Below are positions 7,384-15,473 of a DNA stretch of 64,000 nucleotides, piece after piece; the stretch's first letter is position 1, and each line of letters begins with the position of its first letter. Both the position numbers and the translations under genes were made by a program. The stretch is from Bin5 sp965232575 (GTDB lineage: Bacteria; Chloroflexota; Anaerolineae; Caldilineales; Caldilineaceae), in the NCBI GenBank assembly GCA_965232575.1, contig CBDDPZ010000009.1, positions 496,001 to 560,000 on the forward strand, in the 5' to 3' direction. Below the pieces are notes generated by a model. That model saw nothing but the letters and a program-made list of their open reading frames with translations. It had not been told where the DNA came from and made no database searches.

Positions 7384-8133
7384 ATGTCGACCGGCAGTGG
7401 AGCCCTGCCCCAGATCATAGCTCTGGGGGGCCATAGCATAACCGCCAATGAAGAAGACGCGGCGCTGAGTCGTTACATTCTGGACCAGGTTGCCGCCGAA
7501 CGCCCTCGCATCTGCTTTCTGTCCCAGGGAAGCGGTGAGGATGCATTCTATATTGCCAACTTCTACCGCCACTTTCTGGAGCGCAACGCTTTGCCGTCCG
7601 ACCTTTCCCTCTTCAAGCCCCACACCGCCGACATCGCCTCATTTCTCCTGGACCAGGATATAATCTACGTCGGCGGGGGCAACACAAAGTCGATGCTCGC
7701 GCTTTGGCGGGAATGGGGCGTGGACCGGGTTCTACGCCAGGCATGGCAACAGGGGGTCCTCCTCTCCGGGGTCAGCGCGGGCGCGATCTGCTGGTTCGAG
7801 CAGGGTCTCACCGATTCGATTCCGGGGAAACTCACTGCCCTCGACTGCCTCGGATTCCTGTCAGGCAGCTGCTCGCCTCATTTCGACGGTGAGGCCGAAC
7901 GGCGGCCCAGCTACCATCGACTGATCCGGTCCGGCGAAATGATAGACGGCTATGGAATCGATGACAACGCAGGTCTGCATTTCGTTGGGCGCGAGCCGCC
8001 CCGCATTGTCGCCTCCCGCGCCGGCGCAGCAGCCTACCGCGTCGGTCCCACTCCTTCCGGTTTTTCCGAATCCAGGCTCAACGCCTCCGTTTTGCCAAGG
8101 TTGGAAAATGGCGGCAGCCGGAAAACCACATGA
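7384..8133 (+). CDS. Peptidase E-like serine peptidase (family S51)
   Basis: The 249-residue protein carries the S51 nucleophile elbow LSGVSAGAICWFEQ, with the catalytic serine in SAG, preceded by YVGGGNTKSMLALW. Later motifs are SCSPHFDGEAERRP and a histidine-containing segment. PepE enzymes are cytoplasmic dipeptidases that cleave Asp-X. No signal peptide is present. It lies 84 bp after the LOG gene and 22 bp before the adenosine kinase start. The last ~20 residues are divergent from the usual core. The Shine-Dalgarno site is weak. Confidence 0.88.
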   Translation: MSTGSGALPQIIALGGHSITANEEDAALSRYILDQVAAERPRICFLSQGSGEDAFYIANFYRHFLERNALPSDLSLFKPHTADIASFLLDQDIIYVGGGNTKSMLALWREWGVDRVLRQAWQQGVLLSGVSAGAICWFEQGLTDSIPGKLTALDCLGFLSGSCSPHFDGEAERRPSYHRLIRSGEMIDGYGIDDNAGLHFVGREPPRIVASRAGAAAYRVGPTPSGFSESRLNASVLPRLENGGSRKTT

Positions 8134-8155
8134 CCAATCTTCTCTCGGGCGCCCT

Positions 8156-9112
8156 ATGAGAATCGTAGTTTCCGGCTCCATCGCATATGACTACTTGATG
8201 TCCTTCCCCGGAAGATTCACCGATCAGATCATTGCCGAAAAACTTGCCCGCCTGAGCGTCAGTTTTCTGGTTGAAGACATGGTTCGCCAGCGTGGAGGAA
8301 CCGCCGCCAACATCGCCTACTCTCTTAAGCTCCTCGGCGGCGATCCGATTCTCTTTGGAACAGTTGGTCAGGACTTTGGCGACTATAAGGCCTGGCTGGA
8401 CCAGAAAGGCATCCGCACCGACCATATCGTCGAAATCCCCAATAAATTCACCGCCAGTTTCTTCGTGAGCACCGACGAAGAGCAAAACCAGATCGCCAAC
8501 TTCTACGCAGGCGCAATGAGCGACTGCCGCGATGTCTCCCTCTCCGATCAGGGCCTGACCGATGCAGATGTCGTCATCATCAGCCCCAACGACCCGCAAG
8601 CCATGCTCAACTTCACGTCGGAGTGCCGGGACCTGGGCATCCCTTTTGCCTACGACCCCAGTCAGCAGACCGCCCGGCTAAGCGGAGAAGACTTGCGCAA
8701 CAGTATTCCCGGCGCCGCCTGGCTGATGGTCAACGACTACGAAATGGCAGTGATCGAAGACAAGACAGGCTGGTCAAGACAGACGGTTCTCCAGGAGGTC
8801 GGCACGCTGATCGTTACCGAAGGCAGGGCCGGAAGCCTCATCTATCATCAGGGACAGGAGTTCCACATTCCCATAGCGCCCCCTCTGAGGGTTGCCGATC
8901 CGACCGGCGCCGGTGACGCCTATCGCGGCGCCTATTTCGCGGCCCACAGCGCCGGCATGCCCGTAGACGTGTGCGGCCGCGTCGGGGCGCTGTGCGCCAC
9001 CTACGTACTGGAGGAGTCCGGGACAACGAATCACCAGTTCACCCCGCAGGAGTTTGCCATCCGCTACGAGCAGACTTTCGGCGAAGAACTGCTCTGGGGA
9101 GAACCGGCCTGA
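8156..9112 (+). CDS. Adenosine kinase (PfkB family)
   Basis: The 318-residue protein phosphorylates adenosine to AMP. The N-terminus (VSGSIAYDYLMSFPGRF) and the segments LSVSFLVEDMVRQRGGTAAN and AYDPSQQTARLSGEDL closely resemble the mycobacterial adenosine kinase I know as Rv2202c (AdoK). The PfkB catalytic signature DPTGAGDAYRG, with the catalytic Asp, is near the C-terminus. The ATG at 8156 matches that family's start; a longer frame upstream overlaps pepE and is rejected. Removing adenosine would pull the AhcY reaction two genes downstream toward hydrolysis. The GNAT gene follows after 1 bp. Confidence 0.88.
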   Translation: MRIVVSGSIAYDYLMSFPGRFTDQIIAEKLARLSVSFLVEDMVRQRGGTAANIAYSLKLLGGDPILFGTVGQDFGDYKAWLDQKGIRTDHIVEIPNKFTASFFVSTDEEQNQIANFYAGAMSDCRDVSLSDQGLTDADVVIISPNDPQAMLNFTSECRDLGIPFAYDPSQQTARLSGEDLRNSIPGAAWLMVNDYEMAVIEDKTGWSRQTVLQEVGTLIVTEGRAGSLIYHQGQEFHIPIAPPLRVADPTGAGDAYRGAYFAAHSAGMPVDVCGRVGALCATYVLEESGTTNHQFTPQEFAIRYEQTFGEELLWGEPA

Positions 9113-9113
9113 A

Positions 9114-9959
9114 ATGCGTAACGGGCACACGGCCGACGGGGCGGTTCTTGAAATCCTGTCCCAGGATCCCGTCTGGGCCGCCTACGCGATCGCCGACCTT
9201 CGCCCCGACCTGTCCCGCCACTGCCACTGGCTCGTGGCTCAGGACGCAAGCGGCTTGGCGCTCATCTTTTCCGGTCTGCAACCACCCGTCTTGCTGACCG
9301 TCGGTTCGCCTGAAGGCGTCGGGACGGCCCTCACCGGCGCCGATCTGCCGGAGGAAGTTTTCCTGAGCGTCCTCCCTTCGCATCTGCCAGTCATCGCTCA
9401 CCACTATCCCCGCATCGCGCCCTGCGACATGTTGCGCATGGCGCTTCCGCCCAATAGGACTGTGACTGCTCCCGCGCTTACGGCCCGCCGCCTTTCCCCC
9501 GCAGACGAACACCCGCTGTCCGCGCTCTATCAACACGGCGACGACTACGCGCCGGACGCCTTCGACCCCAACCAGATCAAGGACGGGTTCTTCTTCGGCA
9601 TCGACGATGAAGCCGGCGCACTCGCCGCGGCCGGAGGCACGCATGTTGCCTGCCGGAGAGCAAGTCTGCCGCCGACCGACGCGGGTTTGGATCCTTCCCC
9701 TGGCTTGCGCTCGTTAGAATTAACCATCTCACAAGGCGTGGCAGCCATAGGCAACATTTACACAAGACCTGACCGCCGCGGCTTGGGCTACGGAAAAGCA
9801 ATCGCCACAACCGTAACGCGCGCCCTGCAAGAAGACGGATTCAGTCTGATCGTTCTGAACGTAGACGAACGAAATTTGGTTGCCAAATCCATATATGAGA
9901 AGCTAGGATTTGATGTACATTGCCATTTCATCGAAGGATTCGCCAGAATGATCCGATAA
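9114..9959 (+). CDS. GNAT family N-acetyltransferase
   Basis: The 281-residue protein has an N-terminal domain of unknown role and a C-terminal GNAT fold. The acetyl-CoA loop is in IYTRPDRRGLGYGKAIA, followed by SLIVLNVDERNLVAKSIYEK and the terminal beta strand. The ATG at 9114 begins 1 bp after the adenosine kinase stop, which suggests translational coupling and rejects a longer frame that overlaps the kinase. The substrate is unknown. Confidence 0.85.
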   Translation: MRNGHTADGAVLEILSQDPVWAAYAIADLRPDLSRHCHWLVAQDASGLALIFSGLQPPVLLTVGSPEGVGTALTGADLPEEVFLSVLPSHLPVIAHHYPRIAPCDMLRMALPPNRTVTAPALTARRLSPADEHPLSALYQHGDDYAPDAFDPNQIKDGFFFGIDDEAGALAAAGGTHVACRRASLPPTDAGLDPSPGLRSLELTISQGVAAIGNIYTRPDRRGLGYGKAIATTVTRALQEDGFSLIVLNVDERNLVAKSIYEKLGFDVHCHFIEGFARMIR

Positions 9960-9998
9960 TCGACCGTGGGGAATCGTAGCAGATCTGATACAGACGAA

Positions 9999-10017
9999 AT
10001 GACAGGTTTACTGTCAT
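9999..10017. promoter_or_regulatory. Perfect 7-bp inverted repeat upstream of ahcY
   Basis: ATGACAG-gttta-CTGTCAT lies 38 bp before the ahcY start in the 95-bp gap behind the GNAT gene. There is no T-tract, so a repressor or activator operator is more likely than a terminator. A TATATA sequence follows at about 10033. The cognate regulator is not evident. Confidence 0.45.
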
Positions 10018-10054
10018 AGAAGGACATTCACGCTATATAGGAGTTACTCTACAG

Positions 10055-11338
10055 ATGTCCACCGCAGTTCAAAGCAACAACTACGACATAGCCGACATCA
10101 ACCTCGCCGAACGCGGCCGCTTCCGCATGCAGTGGGCCGCCAAAGAGATGCCCGTACTGGACCTGCTCGAAGAACGCTACCGCCGTGAACGCCCTTTCGA
10201 AGGCGTTCGCATGGCCGCTGCCATGCACGTCACCAGCGAAACCGCCAACCTGATGCGTATCCTCATCGCCGGCGGCGCCGAAATCGCCCTCTGCGCCAGC
10301 AATCCTCTCAGCACACAGGACGACATCGCAGCCGCCCTCGTCTCCTACTACGAAATGCCCGTCTTCGCCATCAAAGGCGAAACGACAGCGCAGTACAACG
10401 CCCACCTCAACGCCGCGCTCGATACAAATCCCCACCTGACCATGGACGACGGCATGGACCTTGTCGCCATGCTCCATACCCAGCGCAGCAGCTTGCTCGA
10501 CGGCGTCGTGGGGGGCACCGAGGAGACCACAACCGGCGTTATCCGTCTCAGGGCGATGGCCGCCCAGGGCAAACTGGCCTTTCCCGTAATCGCTGTCAAC
10601 GACGCCATGACCAAGCACTTTTTCGACAACCGCTACGGCACCGGCCAGAGCACCTTGGACGGAATCATCCGCGCCACCAACGTCCTCATGGCCGGCAAGA
10701 CCTTCGTCGTCGGCGGCTACGGCTGGTGCAGCAAGGGCATTGCCATGCGCGCCAAAGGCATGGGCGCCAACGTTATCGTCACCGAGGTCGATCCCCTCCG
10801 GGCCCTCGAAGCGGTCATGGACGGTTTCCAGGTCCTGCCGATGTCCAGGGCGGCCAAAGCGGGCCAAATATTCTGTTCCGCCACCGGCGACATTAACGTG
10901 ATCGACCGCCACCACATCGAACAGATGCAGGACGGCGCCATTCTCGCCAATAGCGGACACTTCGACGTCGAAATTAACATGAAGGCGCTCGAATCGATGT
11001 CCACCAAAATCACGCGCGTGCGCGATTTTCTCGACGAATATACCCTTGAAGATGGGCGCCGCATCTACGTCGCCGGCGAAGGCCGCCTCGTCAACCTCGC
11101 CGCGGCCGAAGGACACCCGAGCGCCGTCATGGACATGAGCTTCGCCAATCAGGCTCTCGCCGCCGAGTACCTGCTGAAACACAGCGCCGAAATGAGCGGC
11201 AACGTCTACGACATGCCCGAAGAATTGGACCGCGAGATCGCGGCCCTCAAACTCAAAGCCATGGGCGTTGAAATCGATACACTCACCGCCGAACAAGAGG
11301 CATATCTGAACGAGTGGACTCTTGGCACAGCCGAATAA
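10055..11338 (+). CDS. ahcY: Adenosylhomocysteinase
   Basis: This 427-residue protein hydrolyses S-adenosylhomocysteine to homocysteine and adenosine using tightly bound NAD. Visible motifs are the substrate-domain start DINLAERGRFRMQWAAKEMP, the catalytic DGMDLV and EETTTGVIRL regions, the NAD-binding GGYGWCSKGIAMRAKGMGA, and the end segment of the type LNEWTLG. The length is that of the short bacterial/archaeal form without the ~40-residue insertion. It precedes metK by 45 bp, forming a SAM-cycle pair. A 7-bp palindrome sits just upstream. Confidence 0.97.
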   Translation: MSTAVQSNNYDIADINLAERGRFRMQWAAKEMPVLDLLEERYRRERPFEGVRMAAAMHVTSETANLMRILIAGGAEIALCASNPLSTQDDIAAALVSYYEMPVFAIKGETTAQYNAHLNAALDTNPHLTMDDGMDLVAMLHTQRSSLLDGVVGGTEETTTGVIRLRAMAAQGKLAFPVIAVNDAMTKHFFDNRYGTGQSTLDGIIRATNVLMAGKTFVVGGYGWCSKGIAMRAKGMGANVIVTEVDPLRALEAVMDGFQVLPMSRAAKAGQIFCSATGDINVIDRHHIEQMQDGAILANSGHFDVEINMKALESMSTKITRVRDFLDEYTLEDGRRIYVAGEGRLVNLAAAEGHPSAVMDMSFANQALAAEYLLKHSAEMSGNVYDMPEELDREIAALKLKAMGVEIDTLTAEQEAYLNEWTLGTAE

Positions 11339-11383
11339 GACCGTCGCCCGCAGACATGCGAGCGACAGTCAGGAGAACGCCAA

Positions 11384-12598
11384 ATGAGCAGCACCTTCAT
11401 GACCGCCCCCTCCCTCCTCTTTACCAGTGAATCGGTAACCGAGGGGCACCCAGACAAGATGTGCGATCAGATCAGCGACGCCGTCGTGGACGCTATATTT
11501 GAACAGGACCCCGACGCACGTATTGCTTGCGAGGCGGCCGTAAAGACAGGCTTTGTAATTCTCCTCGGCGAAATAACGACCACGGCATCCGTGAACTATG
11601 ATGAGCTCGTTCGAAAAGTGGTCAGAGAAATCGGTTTCGACAACAGCGCCAAAGGCTTCGACGCCGATACCTGCGGCGTCCAGGTCGCCATCGCATCCCA
11701 GTCCCCCGACATCGCCCTTGGCGTCGACCGCGCCCAGGAATTCAAGGATGAAACAATGGACAGCGAGGAGGATGAAATCGAGTCGGTCGGCGCCGGCGAC
11801 CAGGGCATGATGTTCGGTTTCGCCTGCAATGAGACCGACACGCTGATGCCCCTGCCCATCTACCTTGCGCACAGGCTCAGCCTCCGCCTGGCCGTCCTGC
11901 GCAAAAGCGGCGCCCTTCCCTGGTTAGGCCCCGATGGCAAATCGCAGGTAACCGTGGAATATAGCTTTGGAAAACCGAAACGCATCCACACCGTTTTGAT
12001 CAGCACGCAGCATCTTCCTGACATTGGCCAGGATGAAATCAAACGCCAAATTATCGAACATTGCATAACCCCGACCTTGCCCGCCGAGATGGTGGACGAA
12101 GATTTACGCATCTACGTAAACCCGACTGGCCGCTTCGTCGTCGGCGGACCAATGGGCGACGCCGGTCTGACCGGCCGCAAAATCATCGTCGACACCTATG
12201 GCGGCATGGGCCGTCACGGAGGCGGCGCTTTTAGCGGCAAAGATTGCACAAAAGTGGACCGCAGCGGCGCCTACGCAGCCCGCTGGGTCGCCAAAAACAT
12301 CGTCGCCGCCGGCCTCGCCGACCGCTGCGAAATCCAGCTCGCCTACGCCATCGGCGTGGCCCAGCCCCTGAGTGTCAACGTCGAAACCTTCGGCACAGGT
12401 ATGACCAGCGACAGAAAGATCGAAAAGCTGATCGAAGAACATTTCGACCTGCGTCCGGGCGCAATCATCCGCGACCTCAACCTGCGCCGCCCGATCTATC
12501 GGCAGACCGCGGCCTACGGACATTTCGGCCGCGACGACGTCTCGTTTCCCTGGGAACACACCAATAAAGCCAGTGAACTGAAACAAGCTGCCAGCTGA
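11384..12598 (+). CDS. metK: S-adenosylmethionine synthetase
   Basis: The 404-residue protein makes SAM from methionine and ATP. It shows SVTEGHPDKMCDQISDAVVD, GAGDQGMMFGFAC, the P-loop-like GGGAFSGKDCTKVDRSGAY, and the C-terminal RPIYRQTAAYGHFGRDD. A Shine-Dalgarno-like CAGGAGAA lies upstream of the ATG at 11384. It sits 45 bp behind ahcY and closes the SAM regeneration block. No second SAM riboswitch is seen directly before it. Confidence 0.98.
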   Translation: MSSTFMTAPSLLFTSESVTEGHPDKMCDQISDAVVDAIFEQDPDARIACEAAVKTGFVILLGEITTTASVNYDELVRKVVREIGFDNSAKGFDADTCGVQVAIASQSPDIALGVDRAQEFKDETMDSEEDEIESVGAGDQGMMFGFACNETDTLMPLPIYLAHRLSLRLAVLRKSGALPWLGPDGKSQVTVEYSFGKPKRIHTVLISTQHLPDIGQDEIKRQIIEHCITPTLPAEMVDEDLRIYVNPTGRFVVGGPMGDAGLTGRKIIVDTYGGMGRHGGGAFSGKDCTKVDRSGAYAARWVAKNIVAAGLADRCEIQLAYAIGVAQPLSVNVETFGTGMTSDRKIEKLIEEHFDLRPGAIIRDLNLRRPIYRQTAAYGHFGRDDVSFPWEHTNKASELKQAAS

Positions 12599-12612
12599 AT
12601 CTGTCCTCACCT

Positions 12613-13509
12613 ATGGAAACCCAGCAACATCCAGGCGGCGCCTCGATTTCCCTTCGCGGATTACCCGCAACATTCTGGTATATCGTAACCGTTTCGACGG
12701 GACTGGCTCTCGTTATCATCCTTGTAATGGTTGTCCTGGGCTACCGCGACGGACTAAGACGCGGGGAGGCGCAAACACGCCAACAGGTCGCCATTCTACT
12801 GCAACGCGCTTCCGATATGTTGGACGCAGGGATGCACGACGAAGCCCGGGCCGTGTACGCAAGAATTCTTGAATTCGATCCGCAAAACGCGGCGGCGCGC
12901 AGCGCTATCTCGGCTGTAAACGCGATTGACGCGACCGAAACAGTTCCGGAGGCTATCGCCGAGCCGACCGCCATTGACATTGAGTGGGCCGCGGCCATGG
13001 CCCTGTATGAAGAGGGGCGCTGGCAGGAAGCGATTCAGCGCTTTTCCCTGGTGAAATCCATGCAGACCGACTACAAGAGCGATGAACTGCAACAGAGACT
13101 CTTCATCTCCCACGTCGAGCTGGCAAGAGCGGTAGTCGCTGAGGGAAGCCTGGAAGAGGCCGTGCAACTGTTCGACCGTGCCCTCGAATTGGATTCCAAT
13201 AACGCACAGGTCCGGGAGGAGCGCTACATGCTTGCCCACTTTGTCGATGTCAGGACATATTGGGGCGCCGACTGGACGCGGGTCATCCGCCTCCTGGAAG
13301 ATCTCTACCGCATCGATCCCGAATATCGCAACGTTCAATACCTGCTGCAGAGAGCGCACGTCCACCAGGGCGAAGGTTTCGCCCGCGAGGAAGATTGGTG
13401 CGCTGCCGCCGCCGAATACACCAGCGCTATAGCCGTCCTTGACTGGTTGGAACTACGCGGCAGACGTGATGAACTTGCCGCCAACTGCGTTTCTGCAGTT
13501 GGCGGCTAG
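12613..13509 (+). CDS. TPR-repeat protein with one N-terminal membrane anchor
   Basis: The 298-residue protein has one strong transmembrane helix at about residues 18-42 (FWYIVTVSTGLALVIILVMV) and then tetratricopeptide-like helices. Examples are LDAGMHDEARAVYARILEFD, ALYEEGRWQEAIQRF and GSLEEAVQLFDRALELDS, with the alternating Ala/Tyr/Leu pattern of TPRs. It is probably a membrane-anchored scaffold. It starts 14 bp after metK and is the last gene before the tRNA cluster. No enzymatic motif is visible. Confidence 0.75.
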   Translation: METQQHPGGASISLRGLPATFWYIVTVSTGLALVIILVMVVLGYRDGLRRGEAQTRQQVAILLQRASDMLDAGMHDEARAVYARILEFDPQNAAARSAISAVNAIDATETVPEAIAEPTAIDIEWAAAMALYEEGRWQEAIQRFSLVKSMQTDYKSDELQQRLFISHVELARAVVAEGSLEEAVQLFDRALELDSNNAQVREERYMLAHFVDVRTYWGADWTRVIRLLEDLYRIDPEYRNVQYLLQRAHVHQGEGFAREEDWCAAAAEYTSAIAVLDWLELRGRRDELAANCVSAVGG

Positions 13510-13693
13510 ACCTTCGCTCGGCCGGCTGGAAGCCTTCCGCAAATTCCAGTAGGCCTCCCCTGTGCAGACCCCATGTACCTCCACGCCCATCCTCCGGAAA
13601 ATGACCGTAAGGGCGTCCTGCGTGCAGTCTGGATTTGAGGTCACCAAGCGTCATGGAATGCGCAACCCGGTCCTTCGCCCCAAGGTATCCGGG

Positions 13694-13720
13694 AACTCAC
13701 CCCCATTTTGGGTTGCACCC
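13694..13720 (+). repeat. Dispersed 27-bp repeat, copy 2
   Basis: AACTCACCCCCATTTTGGGT continues to TGCACCC. It differs from the copy at 5217-5243 at only a few positions and lies just upstream of the tRNA promoter. Confidence 0.6.
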
Positions 13721-13735
13721 AGCCCACAGCGAAAA

Positions 13736-13764
13736 TTGTTTTCCCAGCCAAATAGGACTATAAT
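13736..13764 (+). promoter_or_regulatory. Promoter of the tRNA cluster
   Basis: TTGTTT (13736-13741) and a perfect TATAAT (13759-13764) are spaced by 17 bp. The first tRNA begins 16 bp downstream. Confidence 0.7.
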
Positions 13765-13779
13765 CGTTGTGTGCAGAAC

Positions 13780-13855
<76 letters not shown>

Positions 13856-13856
13856 T

Positions 13857-13927
13857 GCGGGTATAGCTCAATGGTAGAGCGCCGGCCTTCCAAGCCGACG
13901 ATGCGGGTTCGATCCCCGCTACCCGCT
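13857..13927 (+). tRNA. tRNA-Gly (anticodon TCC)
   Basis: The acceptor stem is GCGGGTA/TACCCGC, the D-stem GCTC/GAGC, the anticodon loop CTTCCAA (TCC) and the T-loop TTCGATC. The outermost anticodon-stem pair is a C-A mismatch. CCA is not encoded. It lies 3 bp after tRNA-Pro. Confidence 0.95.
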
Positions 13928-13949
13928 CTCAACCCTTCATCCCAAAGTT

Positions 13950-14021
13950 GGATCGGTAGCTCAATGGCAGAGCAAGGAGCTCATAACTCCTGGGTTACAG
14001 GTTCGAGTCCTGTCCGATCCA
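13950..14021 (+). tRNA. tRNA-Met (anticodon CAT)
   Basis: The acceptor stem GGATCGG/CCGATCC is fully paired at position 1-72 (G-C), which argues against an initiator tRNA. The anticodon stem is AGGAG/CTCCT with loop CTCATAA (CAT), and the T-loop is TTCGAGT. Elongator Met is most likely; the Ile2 (lysidine-modified) alternative cannot be excluded. Confidence 0.9.
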
Positions 14022-14044
14022 CTCTCCACCTTCATCCTTCGAAT

Positions 14045-14101
14045 TTTGCGTTTTGGCAGATAAGAGACCTGGTGGCTAAGCGACCTGCGCCAAAACGCAA
14101 A
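14045..14101. repeat. Perfect 13-bp inverted repeat with 31-nt loop
   Basis: TTTGCGTTTTGGC (14045-14057) is exactly complementary to GCCAAAACGCAAA (14089-14101). It lies between the tRNA cluster and era. There is no T-run after the 3' arm, so it is not a standard terminator on the plus strand. It may be a structured RNA or a small palindromic element. Confidence 0.6.
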
Positions 14102-14320
14102 CTTTGCTACCTCTCCGGCATAAGGTCTGACATCCCTGCCATGAAGACCGGCGGCATCGGGGCCGCCTCGTCTGGAACCCGGTCTCCGTTACTGAAACAT
14201 ACCTCGCCCAATCTATTCATGAAATCTGATCGGCCCATTGCCGCATATGCTATAATGCGCTGCGACTGAGATGCCCGCCATTTGACCGGCCGGGCTGGGC
14301 TTGCTTGAGCGAGGACAGCC

Positions 14321-15304
14321 ATGATGCCCGAAATAGAAACCGAAACCGGGACCGATAACTTCTCCGAGTCTCTTCGCAGCGGATTCATCGCTGTGATAGG
14401 ACGTCCCAATGTCGGGAAGTCGACTTTGCTGAATCAGGTGCTCGGGCAAAAAATCGCCATCACGAGCGACAAGCCGCAGACCACCCGTGATCAGATCCTT
14501 GGCATTCGCACCGATGCCGAAGCGCAGTTCATCTTCCTCGACACACCCGGCATCCACCAGCCCCGCAATAAACTGGGCAAACACATGGTCAACGTGGCTG
14601 AACAGGCGATTGCCAGCGATTCTGACGTTATCTTGTGGCTGGTAGACATTAGTACGCCCCCAACCGACGAAGACCGCTATATCGTCGAGCGTCTCAAGGA
14701 ACTGTGGGAGGTGGTCGGCCAATTACCCTTCTTGATGCTCGGCGCAAATAAAATTGACAACTTAGGCAACGCCAATGTCGAAGAACGGAATGCCGAGTAT
14801 CTCGCCCTCCTCCGCTGGCTTACTGCGGCGAAAGACGGGCAAGAGTCAGTCCCGGTTTTAACCCTGAGCGCAGCGACTGGAGAGGGCGTAGAAGATCTCG
14901 TCGCCGAACTGGCCGACCTGCTTCCCCCCGGACCGCTCTACTATCCGAGCGAACAGGTCACCGACCAGTCAATGCGATTCATCGCCGCCGAAATAGTTCG
15001 CGAAAAAGCGCTTCGGCTCTTGCGGCAAGAGATCCCCCACAGCTTGGCCGTCTCAGTAACCGAGTGGAACGAACGCAGCCCGGAAATGACACATATCGCC
15101 GCCACGCTTTACGTAGAGCGGCACAGCCAAAAAGGCATCGTGCTCGGCGGCAAGGGCTCCATGATCAAAAAAATCGGGCAAGCCGCTCGACCGGAAATCG
15201 AAGAAATGGTCGGCACACGCGTCTACCTGGAGCTCTGGGTAAAGGTCCTGCAAAAGTGGCGCCGCAAAGAAAATCTCTTGAGGCGGTTGGGTTATCACAT
15301 GTAG
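14321..15304 (+). CDS. era: GTPase Era
   Basis: The 327-residue protein binds 16S rRNA and assists 30S maturation. It has G1 GRPNVGKSTLLN, G2 region SDKPQTTRDQ, G3 DTPGIHQPRNKLGK, G4 GANKID and a C-terminal KH domain with GKGSMIKKIG near residue 280. The N-terminus is about 15 residues longer than common Era proteins. A TATAAT at 14251-14256 without a good -35 box is the likely promoter. mutS2 follows after about 170 bp. Confidence 0.97.
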   Translation: MMPEIETETGTDNFSESLRSGFIAVIGRPNVGKSTLLNQVLGQKIAITSDKPQTTRDQILGIRTDAEAQFIFLDTPGIHQPRNKLGKHMVNVAEQAIASDSDVILWLVDISTPPTDEDRYIVERLKELWEVVGQLPFLMLGANKIDNLGNANVEERNAEYLALLRWLTAAKDGQESVPVLTLSAATGEGVEDLVAELADLLPPGPLYYPSEQVTDQSMRFIAAEIVREKALRLLRQEIPHSLAVSVTEWNERSPEMTHIAATLYVERHSQKGIVLGGKGSMIKKIGQAARPEIEEMVGTRVYLELWVKVLQKWRRKENLLRRLGYHM

Positions 15305-15405
15305 AGGCTTGAAGAATGTCGACCGCCGAAATCTGTACCGTTGACGTCCACGCCTGATACATGGCCGTTGCCCTCTGCCTCCGCCCTGAGTCGCCGCCTT
15401 TTGCT

Positions 15406-15435
15406 TTGGATTCCCTGCGCGCGCTGTGATATGAT
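15406..15435 (+). promoter_or_regulatory. Probable mutS2 promoter
   Basis: TTGGAT (15406-15411) and TATGAT (15430-15435) are separated by 18 bp and lie 38 bp before the mutS2 start. Confidence 0.5.
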
Positions 15436-15473
15436 CGGCCCAGGTTTACACGCTTGTTGTGCCAAGGTTTCCC

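Noticed and set aside
10049..11296. 415-codon minus-strand frame opposite ahcY
   Set aside because: Low-complexity His/Asp/Gly/Val product typical of an antisense shadow of a GC-rich gene.
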